DNA of 64,000 nt from Axinella damicornis (lineage: Eukaryota > Porifera > Demospongiae > Axinellida > Axinellidae), in NCBI GenBank assembly GCA_963931865.1, contig OZ007511.1:1603836-1667835 (forward strand). Direction: 5' to 3'. A model generated the notes under the pieces. That model searched no databases, had not been told where the DNA came from, and saw nothing but the letters and a program-made list of their open reading frames with translations. Shown piece by piece: positions 31,111-44,069 of the stretch. The translations under genes were made by a program, and so were the position numbers. How positions within the stretch are numbered: position 1 is the first letter of the stretch; every line of letters starts with the position of its first letter.

Positions 31111-34100
31111 ATGATGCAGCCTCGGAGCGTTCGTTCACTCTTCTCTCTCCTGACTGCCTGCTTGGTAGTGACCACAACTGCTGCACAGACCGCTCAGGTG
31201 AAAGTGTTTCGGGGCACGCTCGTCCACTCCAGGGTGCGTACTGAAATGGAGGTGCTGCAAGACCATCTCATTGGCTTCGACGAGAACAACCTCGGAACAG
31301 TGAGTACCTACGTTTGATGTCAGCTAGTTAGCGTGAAGGGTGACTCAATTTGGCCTTGCGCCGCGGATCGTGTGCGTCTAAAACCATGCAATATTCAGCT
31401 AGAGATCATTGTCATTTGTATTAGCTAGCTACCTCTGCTGCCTTGTGTACATGCATGTGTGGAAGGGGGGTATCTATTGAACAAAAAGGTGGACGAATGG
31501 TCAATGCCTAGTGAACATACTAAACTGCAACTGCATGAGGTTGCAGCAACATTATTGAATGACGGTTCACGGAGGAGATCATCCCGCGATATGTACATGT
31601 CTTTCAGCCATTTACTCTGTATAGGTGGTGTTTGTAGCTGTCACCATTGCCACATGTTGCTTGACAATTACTGTGTGGCAGATCCCATGCACTGCTAAAA
31701 GGTCAAGTAGGTCAGGTGGAGTTGTAAGTCTGCAAGTCACACACCAATCTAGGTACATGTGTAGCTAGCTAGGTAGCGCTGAAGCAACTCTGGACGCATT
31801 GTCCTGGCAACATGTGTCCTAGCGCTTCACATGATGACGAACTCCACCGTTGCATTTACGTATCCCCATGCATGCAGTGCTAGAATAAAAATACAGTCCT
31901 TCCTTGCAGGTACTCTATGAGATCTTTGCCAACTTTAGCATCAGCTGGATACAATTATGCATCAGTTATTGCATAGCTGTGTCTGTGGGGTAAAATGATA
32001 TTCCATGCTCAGTGGCTAATTATGCATGCCATTTGGCACCACTGTGAATATTCATGTTTTGGGACGTAGGCCACTGTAGCTGGTCTTTAAATATCCATGC
32101 AGGCGGGCTGCATTTTTAAAATTTAATGCACAATTAATAGCAGGGACATCCCCACTTCAGTAACAAGACGCCTTTTTGAAAAATTGTCTCGGCAGTTTGC
32201 TTGCAAGACTGATATGAGTGTTGGACACTACAGATGGTTTAACAAGATTTGCTCGGTAGCTAGCTATAGCTCTGAGATTAGATCAAATCTTGCCGCATGC
32301 TACCGTACTGATGAAAGACTTTACAGTGTGTCAACAGGCAAATACGTCACAATTTGTTGCACCAATAGACACATATGATGGACAAACTTCAATGAAAGGC
32401 ACACTTTTGACTTGGTCTGAAAAAGTATACGCGAGCACACAGACGAAGTGGCTTGAAGAGAAGACTTAGACAATGGAAGAATACTGATGTAGTCTACAAG
32501 CATCTAGCTAGCTACACATTGCCTACATTGGTCAGTGGTTTCTTGTTGCTTTCTTAGCCGTCTCCTCTCTCGGTCAGCTTGTAGTCGTTGTAGTCGTTTC
32601 TCTCTCTGTTCCGGACTCTATTGTTCAGGCCTTCTTTGCCGTTGCCTTTCTCAGTCAGCTTGTATAGTCTGCGTTCTTGGCACTCCTCAGACGATCATAT
32701 ACCTTGTAATCCGACTTCTTGCTGTTTTAGCCTCTCCTGCTGAAATCTCACATGATTTGTTTGTGTCTTCAGTTGTGTAGTACAGTAGGGTGCGGCCACA
32801 TGCACATTACTATAGCAAGACTTCATCAACAGACAACAGAGTTCCAGCTCACGTGCGTCTCTGGCTGCTCCGCAACAAACCTGATGCAGGTACCAAATGC
32901 AGCCACCTCCCCTTGCCTTGCAGAGAGATTACATGCCTGAAAAGGGCCAGATAGAATGTTGAACCCAACAGCAATAACTACAACGACTGTGCGTGAGCAA
33001 CCCCCTCCAAATTCTGTCATGATTCGTAAAGGAGTGAATAGCAAAGACACGGTACCCACCAGTTAGTTATGCAGCTAATGCAACAATTATTGGTTGATTA
33101 ATCCGTAGATATGGGACTTGGCCTCCACCATAACCGTCAGAACGTCTCTTTGTAAACACCGTCCACTCAGCCGTTCGACTCCGTGGTTGAGTGTTTGGCT
33201 TTTTTCAGCGATTCCGTTGCTTAGAGGAGTGCCCCTACACAGCAAACAATCATGCATTTCCTGGTTACCATGCACAGTACAAAGTTCATTCCACTCGATC
33301 CCACTATTAGATTGTGTTTGTGAGCCCTGTCAGTGAACTCGGGAGTCTTGCTCAGCAGTGGGGTTTCAACCAGAATGATGTTGTCACCCTGACAGACAGG
33401 TACATTCATACTACTGATTGTAATGGCATATTCTGTGAGCCCTAAGATGTTGGTGAGTATGTACCTAGTTATGTACAACTGTTCAAATTTGACACACACA
33501 CACTTCAGTCAGTTCCTAATGCCGGGACTAGTGGACTGTCACTCCCATCCATACCAGTACTCCAGAGCTGGTGTAGACATCTCATCATTCGTGGAATTCA
33601 TCAGGGACACTCTTACTACCAGTGATCTGATGTTTCGTAATACCACATATGCAAGGGAGGTGTCCATGAGAATCGTGGTACGTGCAGTCCCTGTTAGTCC
33701 ATATATGCCTTGTTAACCATTTCCAGACCAGTGACTGTATATGACATCGTGAGACTCTCAGTGCACTTCCGGCAATGTTCTTTGGTTCTGTGTGAGCAGA
33801 AAGGGTGGGGCAGGGGGAGGTGGGTGGGTGGGTGTGTTAATATGTCTCTGTGTGTGTTTGTCATTAGTCGGACAGTCAGTGTGTATGCTACCTGATTGCC
33901 ATAATCACTGTCTGTGACTTTTGGTACTTGTTATAAGCACTCGCCATTTGCCAAATATCGGAATTGCCATATCCTCTGACTGTTGAATGTTGCTTCGGTA
34001 CAGTAGCTAGCCGCTAGTGAGCTCTGCCGAATAGAGAGAGAGTGTCATAACAGGTGCACCAGAAGGGTGTAAACAGAATGGCTATGCATGTTTGGACTGT

Positions 34101-37100
34101 AGAAAGGTTGCATGGCAGGAGGGCCATTTCTATTATGTTTGCCACAAATGAATTTAGAAACAAGCCGCCTCACTTTGTAGGACCTCCATTTCCAGTACCC
34201 AGAGGGCTGGGGCAAACAGCATGGCTGTGTCTGAGCTCAGCTGTAGAAAGGTCTTGGTTGGCATACCGTGCTTGCATTTCACTTCGGTAACTCCATTTCC
34301 GCCACTTCTACATTTCTAACCTTGACCCACCTTTGCATGAGATTATGGATACTGTTCTATTCACTCATGTGTGCAGAGGCATAATCTCCGGTTTGGATCA
34401 ACTACAGCTGGCTATCTTGGTCCATCTGGTGTCAATGGCACTCTTGAACTTGCTCGTGTAACAAGTAAGTATACCCGGTATGTTCCAATGCTCCTACATG
34501 TTTAACCATTCACAAACAAACAGTTCAGTATACAACCTTCCCCCCATCCCCCATGTAGCATAGGCTGTAGGCACTAAAGACCAGTGGACCACTGCATACC
34601 TAACCGATCAGATATCCAGTTCGTGCACTTCACTCATCCCAACTGGAGCTGGAGTTGTATACATGAGCTCTGCATAGGCTTCCACATGGCAAGTAACCTC
34701 GTTCCCAGGCCCACATCCAGCTTTTTGTCGCTTGCAGTATGGAAAAGCAGGGAGGCCAGATACGTTTCCTCACATGAGCATGACATAATCTGCAAATGGA
34801 AAAATTGTAAAAAATGAAGATGCTATGTTTAATCACGTGTTGTTCAACCATCTATGAATTCAACGCTTGGTGTGTATGACAGTCGCCCCCCACTAGCTAG
34901 ATACACGTACGTGGCATGTTACCTGGCACCTTTGCTCTTCTTCTTGCTGTTCTGAGCCCCAGTACGCCCACATTCAGTTTAGCTAGGACTTTCTACCCTT
35001 GACGTCATGCATTCTTGTTATGAAACTCACCAGGTCCGTACTGCAAGCGATAGACAGCTGCATGGGCAGGGTCCGGGAACAGGGCTACATGGCAAGGTTG
35101 TTTGGGCGTGTGAAGAACCCACTAGACCGCGCACGCAGGCAACAACTCAAAGATTATTATAGACAGCAGGGGTACACTGGGGAGGCACAAAAGCACAACA
35201 CAAAAAAGCTATTTAGCTATACCACAAAATAACAAAGGTGCGGACAGTGCAAAAGTACAGTGGGAGGCGGCGTAGAGTGCACAAATAAGTGAGGCCTACT
35301 ACATAACCAAATAAGGACAACCAACTAATTATACATAAACACACTAGCTAACAGTCAGGGTCCTAAATGGAAGTCCTGATCCTTCACAGGGCCTAAGACT
35401 GTCACTTGCATTGCATACAGACAATATAGTTCTCACAAACTTGTTAGTTCGTCGTATAGCTACACGTATTGTGCTTTGCTTTCACAGATGAACTCGGACA
35501 AAGGGCAACTATAGGGGTATCATCTTTTGACAGAATACCAGGACTATTGGCACCTTTTGTCCCATCCGATTTCCTTGCACCAACAACTGAAGAGGCTCTA
35601 AGTGATGCAAGAAGGTACAGAGTACACACACACACGCAGTCACTCACACACCCTTCAAATCTTAGTACAATGATCATAATATAGCACTACGGTATACCTT
35701 ATTATCTGCAGGTTTGTTCAACTTGTCAGGGATTTAGAGGTACGTAACTTGCTGAAATGAAATGGACAACGTTTACTAATATAGGTGATACATTGTCCTA
35801 GTTTTCCATAATGGCGTAAGCTATATGGCATGTTGAAACCATGAACTCAACATGAGGACCAGCATTTCCAGAAACCCTCTGAAGCAAGATGAATTTCTCC
35901 TAGCTGGAAACCGTCTCGTAGTGTCTTGGCCCATTTTATTCATTTAACTCTTCTCTGTCAATGTTGCTGGCAATTACTGTCAACGCAGTAGATAGCTACT
36001 GACTGCTTCATGTACACAAACTGCTGGTACAGTTGCAGTGGTTGACAGATCAAAGAAGTTCCTCTGCACTAGGTAGAATCCCAGCAACAGTAATTTCTTA
36101 GCCAACCCCGGCGCGGATCGCTTCCAGTATCACACGCGATACTGGAAGCGATCCGGCTGGGGTTGGTTTGGGTCTGGGGCTGAGACTAGTGCAGTCATAG
36201 CTCTGAAGTTAATTCTGCATGTGCCCATTCTAAGATCTCTTCTGTTGCATTTGTTCGCAGAATCCCCTGATACAACCAAGTGCTGGTCCTGACGTGTCTG
36301 CTACGGTTACTCCAGAGCTAGTGCAAGGCCTGGGAGCAATTGTTAATGAAACTGGTGTCTCTGTTCAGGTAACAGTTTGATGTATGCCGATGTACTAGTT
36401 TACTCTACCCTTACACTAGTCTATATAGCCACAAGTGTAACACTGTCCCATGAATATTGGAAACCCGGGATGCCCATATTTGTGGGGTGTGCATATTATT
36501 ATGACACGTACTGGCCGGACTCATGCAAACACAATCATGCAGGGAAGTGAGTGTATACTACCTTTATAGAATGCGTCCTTCTGTTAAGAGCATGGTAGTG
36601 TACTACATATGTAGAGTCTTAGTTAACTGCATTTACACTCACTATCAATACTGTGACATCAGGTCGGAGATGTAGGGGGGGGGGGGTGTACTACATAGTG
36701 CACTATGTAGTACACCCCATGGTAGTGTACTACATATGTAGTACACTACCATGCTCTTAACAGAAGGACGCATTCTATAAAGGTAGTATACAGTCACTTC
36801 CCTGCATGATTGTGTTTGCATGAGTCCGGCCAGTACGCGTCATAATAATATGCACATGCTTTCAAAAGCAAAAGCAGGGGGGCTGAGCCCCCCCCCCCCC
36901 CCCCCCCCCCCCAAACAACAGGCTGGATGGTTATACTTGATACTATCCCATGAAATCTAGCACTAACTTACAGCTATGCTGGCATCTCTAACTTGCAGTG
37001 CAAAGCACAAAGGTGCCACGAGAGCCCATCCTGATAACTGAAAAATGAAGGCGAAAAAAATTTCCGCGCTTTGCACAGACTGATCAACACTATGCGCTAC

Positions 37101-37130
37101 CTTCAGCAGCGTGCAATTGTGCGCTCTTAG

Positions 37131-37164
<34 letters not shown>

Positions 37165-40100
37165 ACTTTTTGCTAGCTGTCTCCACCCCTCAATACTGTC
37201 TACTGAATACTGAATCTACTATTTTAACACATTGGCTGACAGACCCATTTTGCTGGGCAATTCCCTGAACTGAATACTACTTTGCAAGAGTGGGAAGCAG
37301 TTGGACTTCTTCCTGTGAACCAGGTAAGTATTAGTTGATAGTGCATAGTGCTAACTACTGTATGTAGACGCGTACATTGCATGGGTCCAAATTGGTCCTG
37401 CGTTACAATGGAAGAGGCAATCTTGCATTGCTACTGCACAGAACATCATTCTGCTATGCCCAAGAGGATAGTTCTGAGCTTTCATCTTATAACATTTTTA
37501 GTGCATAATATGAATCCAAAACTTCTCCTTTTAGACAGTACTGGCTCATGGTATCTTTATCCGTGAGAGTGATATGGAGACCTGCAGGAGGAGAGGAATA
37601 TCACTTGCACACTGTCCAGTTGGCAGCTTGGTGTATGTTGATAACATTCCTTAGATTACTTGTATCATCTTACATGTAGCTGAAAAAATTGCACACTTAA
37701 TTGAGAATGTAACCTATTTGTTCCGTGCAACTAAGAATTGTGCAATAGCAACAACAATTTTTATTAAAGTCCTAACCTCTGATTTTTGACAAACGCAAGT
37801 TGTGTAACTCTTTCTGAGTCTGTATTGCTTGTACTCCACACTGTGTATATCAGACTTGTGAATCTCTCTACCCAAACAAAGCCTTGGCGACGGCATTCTT
37901 GATGTGAGGAGAATGCTCAACTTTGGAATCAATGTTTGCTTGGGGACAGGTATGAAATTCCTTTACGCTCTCCTTTAAAGTGTGGTATGGGATTGTGGTC
38001 ACTCGGTAAATGCTTTTCTGCCAATTTACTGGCATCCATATGATATCACTGGTCTAAATTACCCAAGGATTCCTTATATTGCCTGCTCTTCCTCTACCAT
38101 CATTTTTACTAATGGGAATCATAAGCCCCCCCCCCCCCCAAAAAAAAAAAAAACAACAACAAACAACAACAACAAAAAACAAACCAGTAATCCTCTGTTG
38201 AACTGTTAACCAGGTTAAGGTAATATGCCCTTATCATGTGCTGTCGATGCAATGTTGGGAAATTGTTCATAGAGAACTGGTAAATTGGGTAGGCTACCTT
38301 TCTCCTCTACAGATCTTGCAGGAGGATACTCCCCTTCTGTTCTTAATGAGATGAGGGTAGCCCTCCTCGAGTCACGAGCACTTCGTCTGAACCTCACTAT
38401 GAACCTACCGGCTGGCTACACTCCACTCACACTTGCTGAGGGGTTCTACATGGCCACAATGGGTGGAGCACAAGGTATACAGGACTACATGAAATGTTCT
38501 TCTGCAATTCTGCATGATTATAAGAGCTAGAATTTTGTATACTAACCCCAAGCTATTGCTCTTAATTCCCAATTCTTTCTGTAACCGTTCCCAAATTCTT
38601 TATCCCTAAGCACTTCGCCTTGGTGATACAGTTGGAAATTTTGAGGTACGTACACACTGCATGGTAATTGTTCTAGAAACTTATGTTATTAGCAGGTGCA
38701 TATTCAAATAACAAAAAATGAAGGAACAGAGTTAATCATTGGATGCAGGGCACAGAGTCAGGACACTTGGAGTTAAGGTCCACATTGCACGAAGGACGAA
38801 AGTGACTAAAGAGCTACTGTGCTTGTAGCCCACTCCTCAGTACCTTTATACGGCAATAAATTTTATCACTTCATGGTGCCAATATTGGGATAATGATGTG
38901 AATCACTTAATTGTCTCAGGTTGGAAAGCAGTTTGACGCTCTCCTAGTTGACACCAGTGTTCCAAGTCCACTTTATGCTACTCCAACAGACACGAAAAAT
39001 GTGAGCATACTCAGGCGAATTATATCATTATATTATATATATCTGATTTCTGATTCTGGGGGTCTGGATTATACGTAGCATGACCAAATCTGTGGAAGCA
39101 GCATTTGAGGGAGCAGTTTGGCAGATAAACTATTCATGCATGCAGTGAGCGACATCAGAAATTTCTCACTTCTGATAATTCGGATTTTTCCATAATCTAT
39201 AGGGTCAGATTATGTACTTGTCAGCAGCTAGATCACCTACAAAGAGCTAATTTTAATAAGAGCTATATATCCTTCTCATTTGATTATGGGTAATTCTATA
39301 TACAGGTTAGAATCGAGAAGTTCCTCTACACTGGTAAGTTACAAGTAACCAAAATAATTCCCACAAGATGCTGGTACATTTGCTTAGCAGTGTTAGCTGA
39401 GATAGACGTCAAAGCTATGTATTACAGCTGCTAACGTAGCTAATCTCCCTGGCAAGATGCAACTGAAGGTACTTTTTTTTTTGTCTGAGCTTTGAGATTG
39501 ATCTGACAGGTATTTTTTTTTACACGTTCATGGCCACAACACTTTAGCCCAATGTAAATTTCCTGTGTCCCAAGTATGAATGACTGATCATACATATTAG
39601 TAGGGGAAACTCCAGAGAACAGGTATGTAAATCGCAACTGATAACTTGATGTATACATGTAATTGGACAAACAATGCTGAACTGCATGTAGCCGTCAGGA
39701 AGAATTAGTGTTTGTTACGTGTATTGTGCTGCTGTGTAAAGTATTCTTTAGACTAGATGCATGTCCCCTTCAGGTGACGACCGGAACATTCAGAAAGTCT
39801 ATGTTGCTGGCAGATTGAGGTTTTCACAGGATGGACTCACTAGTGGTATGAAACATAAGCAGAGTTTTGCACTGTATACTGTACAGTCGGGGACTTAGAA
39901 AAAGGATGAAGAACAAAAAATGACAGGGGGACACAAACAACCAACAGGAAACCAAAACCTACAAGTAAATTGATGTAATTTTAGTACTAAATTAGTAAAT
40001 TCTATGATTTATCTCCAAAAGATCACAGCATACTTTTGAGTCAAATTTTTGATTGAGTCCTGCAATCCATACATGCAGCCTTCATCCAACCATCATTGGA

Positions 40101-41410
40101 TCATAACTGCTCTCCTATCCAGACTCTCCACTGCAAATTTCACTTGCGAACAACAGCCCAAGGATTGTTGGGAGCAGTGTCTCTGTGGATTTAAGTGTCA
40201 GTAAGCCTACACAGTCACTTACATGTCATCTCCGTCGAATTGGTCGGGGGTCCTCTAATGAACAGGACTGTGAGTACAAGTTATGATACAAGAATTTCTT
40301 ATATGCAGCTGCTTAAATACTGCTTAAATACTTTTGTTTTTAGGTACTTCACGGCGTATCACATATCCGAATCTCAATGCTGGGAGGTACGTTTTCCTAG
40401 TAGTGGGACGTGCTGTCACCAGAGAAGAGGCTGTAACAAAAAGAGTATTCCAAATTGGTAATGTGTACTATTGTGTGAATGTCACTCCACATGTATGCAT
40501 ACATGTTTGACACTTATCTACCAATTTGAGTTTAATCCACAACTTTATTTCTCTTATGTGTATAGGTAGCAGCATTGACAACTGCACAGTGAATCTAATA
40601 AACCGTGGTATTGTGGTTAGAGGGAACACGGTTTCTATTCAGTTTGCAGCAAATGGTGATGCTACCTCTCACACCTGTCGAATAGACCGACAGCAAACCC
40701 GCCGATGTAAGTTTGTTAGTATTGGCTTGTGCTAGAGATCTAGTGGAAAGCCAAGTAGCTGTTTTAGGCCCTTGCATTAAATTGTGTTCAGCTGCAGCCT
40801 GGAAGTAGTAAGTCATAATAACATGCACAAGATGAAACCACCTGAAGGTTTACGGACTAGACGGGCACCGTAACCATCAGAGCTTCTTCGTATCCACACC
40901 GTCCACATGCCTGTTCAAGTCCGTGGTGGGACCATTTGAAGTTTCGTATTCGGCTTTTCAGCGATTCTCCTGTGTAGAGGAGTGCCCATAGGTGTGGTCT
41001 ATGCAGGAAATAACGTAAAGTTGAAGTGGTCCCACGACAGACTCGAACAGCGTGTGGACGGTGCAATCATGGAGCAACTTTGACAACGACGGTGCCCGTC
41101 CAGTCCCGTATCTAAAGCTAGTTTCTCCAGAGATGGACCAGCACTATATAGTTGCTGCCTTTGGTGACAACTGGGGGAGAAGCTTACAATGGTACTAGCA
41201 GAATCATTGAGCTTGACTGTATACGTGTAAACGTATTGTGCATTTGCAACTCTCTGAACTGTTGCTAGCTGTTCTCTCTGCACGTGTGTAGGTGAGAGCC
41301 CAGTAACTTATTCTGGGTTGTCCAGTGGAAGGCACAGCTTCCAGGTGTTACCTCAGGGCTGTACCGCTGGATCAAGCTACACACTGACAGCCAAGTTTAC
41401 TGTTGCTTGA
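31111..41410 (+). CDS. Secreted guanine-deaminase-like protein, copy 1 (19 exons)
   Basis: Guanine deaminase hydrolyses guanine to xanthine, normally in cytosol. Exons: 31111-31299, 33311-33399, 33509-33677, 34377-34464, 35488-35614, 35712-35739, 36261-36368, 37243-37323, 37535-37632, 37882-37949, 38313-38474, 38611-38645, 38920-39000, 39306-39333, 39774-39845, 40123-40269, 40344-40457, 40566-40706 and 41292-41410. All join in frame to 647 aa. Residues 1-26 are a signal peptide ([20 protein letters not shown], then TTTAAQ). The barrel follows: [22 protein letters not shown] (H104, H106), QTHFAG (H268), LAHG (H298), LAHCP, LGTDLAGGYSPS (D349), [14 protein letters not shown]. Human HISE is HFAG (Glu lost) and the human RF pair is SA. 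Residues 476-647 are two cysteine-bearing beta-sandwich-like modules. Family is secure; activity is doubtful. Confidence 0.93.
33099..33260. mobile_element. Partial relative of the 260-bp TACGGACT MITE
   Basis: CACCGTCCACTCAGCCGTTC, CAGCGATTC and AGAGGAGTGCCC match parts of the elements at 40851 and 62859. The ends are lost. Confidence 0.5.
34694..35093. mobile_element. TAGCCTCG-family element with inner sequence, in copy 1
   Basis: AACCTCGTTCCCAGGC with TCGCTTGCAGTATGG at the left and ACTGCAAGCGA with GGTCCGGGAACAGGGCTA at the right form inverted ends about 400 bp apart. Copy 2 has the same element at 54667-55042, so it predates the duplication. Confidence 0.6.
36099..36188. mobile_element. 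Hairpin MITE in copy 1 intron 6
   Basis: GCGGATCGCTTCCAGTATC pairs with GATACTGGAAGCGATCC. The outer ends TAGCCAACCCC and GGGGTTGGTTTGGGTCTGGG with GAGACTA are partly mirrored. Absent from copy 2, which carries a different insertion in the same intron. Confidence 0.75.
36488..36855. repeat. Inverted duplication, about 127-bp arms
   Basis: The sequence from TGTGCATATTATTATGACAC through GAATGCGTCCTTCTGTTAAG to GTGTACTACATATGTAG (36488-36614) recurs as its reverse complement at about 36729-36855. The spacer of about 110 bp holds a G run and a smaller hairpin, GTACTACATAGTGCACTATG. Copy 2 has only one arm, so the inverted copy arose after duplication. Confidence 0.85.
36866..37174. mobile_element. 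Non-autonomous element with C-run subterminal regions
   Basis: AGCAAAAGCAGGGGGGCTGA at the left and CCCCCCACTTTTTGCT at the right are inverted. The inner GGTGCCACGAGAGCCCATCC and GATAACTGAAAA also occur at 52150 and, reversed, at 55919, so three loci share one family. Confidence 0.65.
40851..41110. mobile_element. 260-bp MITE in copy 1 intron 18
   Basis: TACGGACTAGACGGGCACCG is mirrored by CGGTGCCCGTCCAGTCCCGT plus A. Inner arms pair around GTCCGTGGTGGGACC and GGTCCCACGACAGACTCGAA. Copy 2 has the same element at the same place, so it was present before duplication. Confidence 0.85.
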
Positions 41411-44057
41411 TGAAAATAGACAAGACATGAGTTGGGATTCTGATCATAAACAGCTTTTTCTTTGGTTATTTGATTTGTGCATGAACAAGTTTGAGCTCTA
41501 GTAACAGCTTACTGTAGGATGGTGGTGCTTAGGCAGACAAAATTTGTTGTCATGAGTTTCATTTTGTGGTTTAAAATTAATAGTTTGCACTGGAGCACCT
41601 ATGTTTTAAATGAACGAACTAGCACAATCATGTGACAGTTGATCTGAACATTCCTCCCAATCCAGCAATATGGCAGTTGAAGGTTACGATGTACTATTTG
41701 ATTAAATTTTTTGCTGGTAACTTTGCTGCTGCATTATATGTTTCATGCAGGAACTATAACAGATATTAGTCTGAAACAAGTTCCATTCCAACATTACAAC
41801 ACCAAATGAAACTCCTGGAACAGGAAAGTAAAATGCCCCAGGGTATTTGGACCTAGGCAACTAGACTCACTGCACAAGCACTCTTGCGTCAAATTACTGA
41901 GGCAGACTGGAGCCCAACCCTCAAAAATTCTCTGGCACTACTACGCAGTATTTGCTAGGTCATGATGAAGAGATATTTGGTGATCTGTGTATATTTTTAG
42001 CTATGTGCACAAAAACTTACCGGATCATCCAAGAAGAGGCTGCTCTAGGCATGCATAATCTTCGTTTCGTGCCCAAATTTTGTGAATGTGCCATGTCAAC
42101 ACATTGTCAAGTTTTATTTTCTGGCTCCAGTCTGCATGCGAGTCAGCCAGTCTGGCTTCAGTCTGCATGTCAGTCAGTCTGCATGCAAATTAGTCAGTCT
42201 CATGCTATGTCAGCTGGAGTTTGAGACACCTTGCAGCTACAAATTCACACAGTATGGCTAGTTAGACTACATGTTGAACCTCTGAAGTGACAATCATAAG
42301 TAGCTATATATCTTACGAATTTACAAAACTATATAGAACTACCATAACCCAAAGAATAAACTGCAGGAAATTCCATTATGTCAGCTCGCTGTATTTTAAA
42401 CCCAACTATGCAGAAGACAAGTTATGCACAGAAAAATGGCTGTGACTTTCCATTTTGGTTGATGTTGCAGTCTCCATTGGACCTATCAGGATAGAGTAAT
42501 AGTGTTCACGTAGGGTAAGTTTGCAAGTGACCCCCTCAGAATTGGACAAAACTTGGTTTGTAAGTAGTACTTGTGGTTTTATGAAGCCCGACAAAATGTT
42601 GCTCTTGTATGTTTTATGGCTTCCTGATTATAGCTCATCTAAGATTCAACTTTTCCCAATTTTGCTAGTATAGCAACTATTCAAATCCTCATACCTTTCC
42701 CATACTTGATTGTTTTGTAATATCGATTACACTATCTTAAAGCATGAAGAATGGGCTTTCATATGGTATCTTGTATGGCTTCATCCAACAAAGTTTAGGG
42801 GAGATTCCCCACTCATTCTGGATCCCCCTCCTTCCGTGCTCACATTGGGCTTTGCGATGATACTTTGACTTTTCTTTGTGTAACCGAAACATGTATTCAT
42901 AAGGAGGAGGATGCAAATGACATCTTGTTGTCACCAATGTTGTTTTAGTTAACTAAAACTATAGTGCATTTTAGTATGGCATATTTCACTTTAGTTACAC
43001 TCCTGGTATAGGAAAAATTGTGCCGCGTAATTAATTAATTAATTAATTAATGTAAATAGTGATAGGAATGGCGTACGAAGATTCTGACTACACCTTCATG
43101 ATCGCTATCATGCACTGTCCCAACTGTACAATTTTGGTGCTGAAACTCACCTTGGTGGTGGAGATACAAGCGCTTTTGTTGTGCCGTCGGACGCCATTGC
43201 TCGATCGCTCTCTTCGACTTTGGTTGCCAGTACAGTCTTACGAAGGCCCTACAAAGATCCTGACCACACAACATTAATCGCTGTCGTTCACTGACGCTCA
43301 CATGCCGACCAAAAATCTCCAGTGCGAAGACGGCCAGCTACTCTATTCTACTGTTTGGAGACACGCCATAGGAAGCTCTAGGGCGGGACGAAGGCGTTTT
43401 GTGGCTAGGTTGAACTGTCTTCGAAAGAACGACCCTTGAGTGCGAATAACCGCCATCTTGATTCCCGTCTTTGGAAGACAGCGCCGTATAACTTCGAAAC
43501 GGTCGTCAGCATTTACAAAAACGCTTCGTCCGGCCCTTTCTATACTGTTCGTGCCTATTTCAACACGGTCTTCCAAGTCCAAGTCGGATCACACGGCTTT
43601 ATTTTTGGTGACAAAAAAACTATGAAATAGCGCTTAATTAAGTATACGGTGCGCGTATCCGCGGGTAGGGATCCCGTAACCTTAATTGGAATGAGCTCAA
43701 CGCGTAGCTTGCGCGACCAGCGAGTTGCAACCGGTTGCATCGCGCTACCAGGAGTGCGGTTGCCCCTCGTAATTAAAACTAAAACTAAAATGAGGACTGT
43801 CTCAGCCTGTTAATTAAAACTACAACTAAACTAGAATGAAAATCACCCAAAAATGGTGGTTACTAAAACTAAAAGAGCCTTTATTAACCCTTTTGAGATT
43901 TAGTATTTAAAACTAAAACTAAACTAAACAATGCGACTTCTACCTAATTAAAACCAAAAACTAAACTCTTTCAGTTTTAGATAACATTGGAACTTGTCAC
44001 ATGGTTGAGCGTGTGACGCTTCTTTTTTCCTACACTGGTCCTCCCAGTATCCGCGAG
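41411..44057. other. Region between the two copies, left part
   Basis: 41411 to about 41950 is the downstream flank of copy 1 and is almost identical to 63435-64000 after copy 2, so the duplicated unit extends past both genes. The stretch from about 42943 to 43985 is bounded by AACTAAAACT-type tracts and may be an old element. I recognise no protein in it. Confidence 0.6.
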
Positions 44058-44069
44058 CAGTGGCGTAGC

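Noticed and set aside
33319..33327. TGTCAG as acceptor for copy 1 exon 2
   Set aside because: It would create an immediate TGA. The acceptor CTATTAG at 33310 gives IVFVSP, matching the family.
37631..37632. Alternative exon 9 donor TTG|GTGTAT in copy 1
   Set aside because: It would force exon 10 to start without an AG acceptor in frame. Using GT|GTATGT two bases later joins perfectly and matches the length of human guanine deaminase; copy 2 behaves the same.
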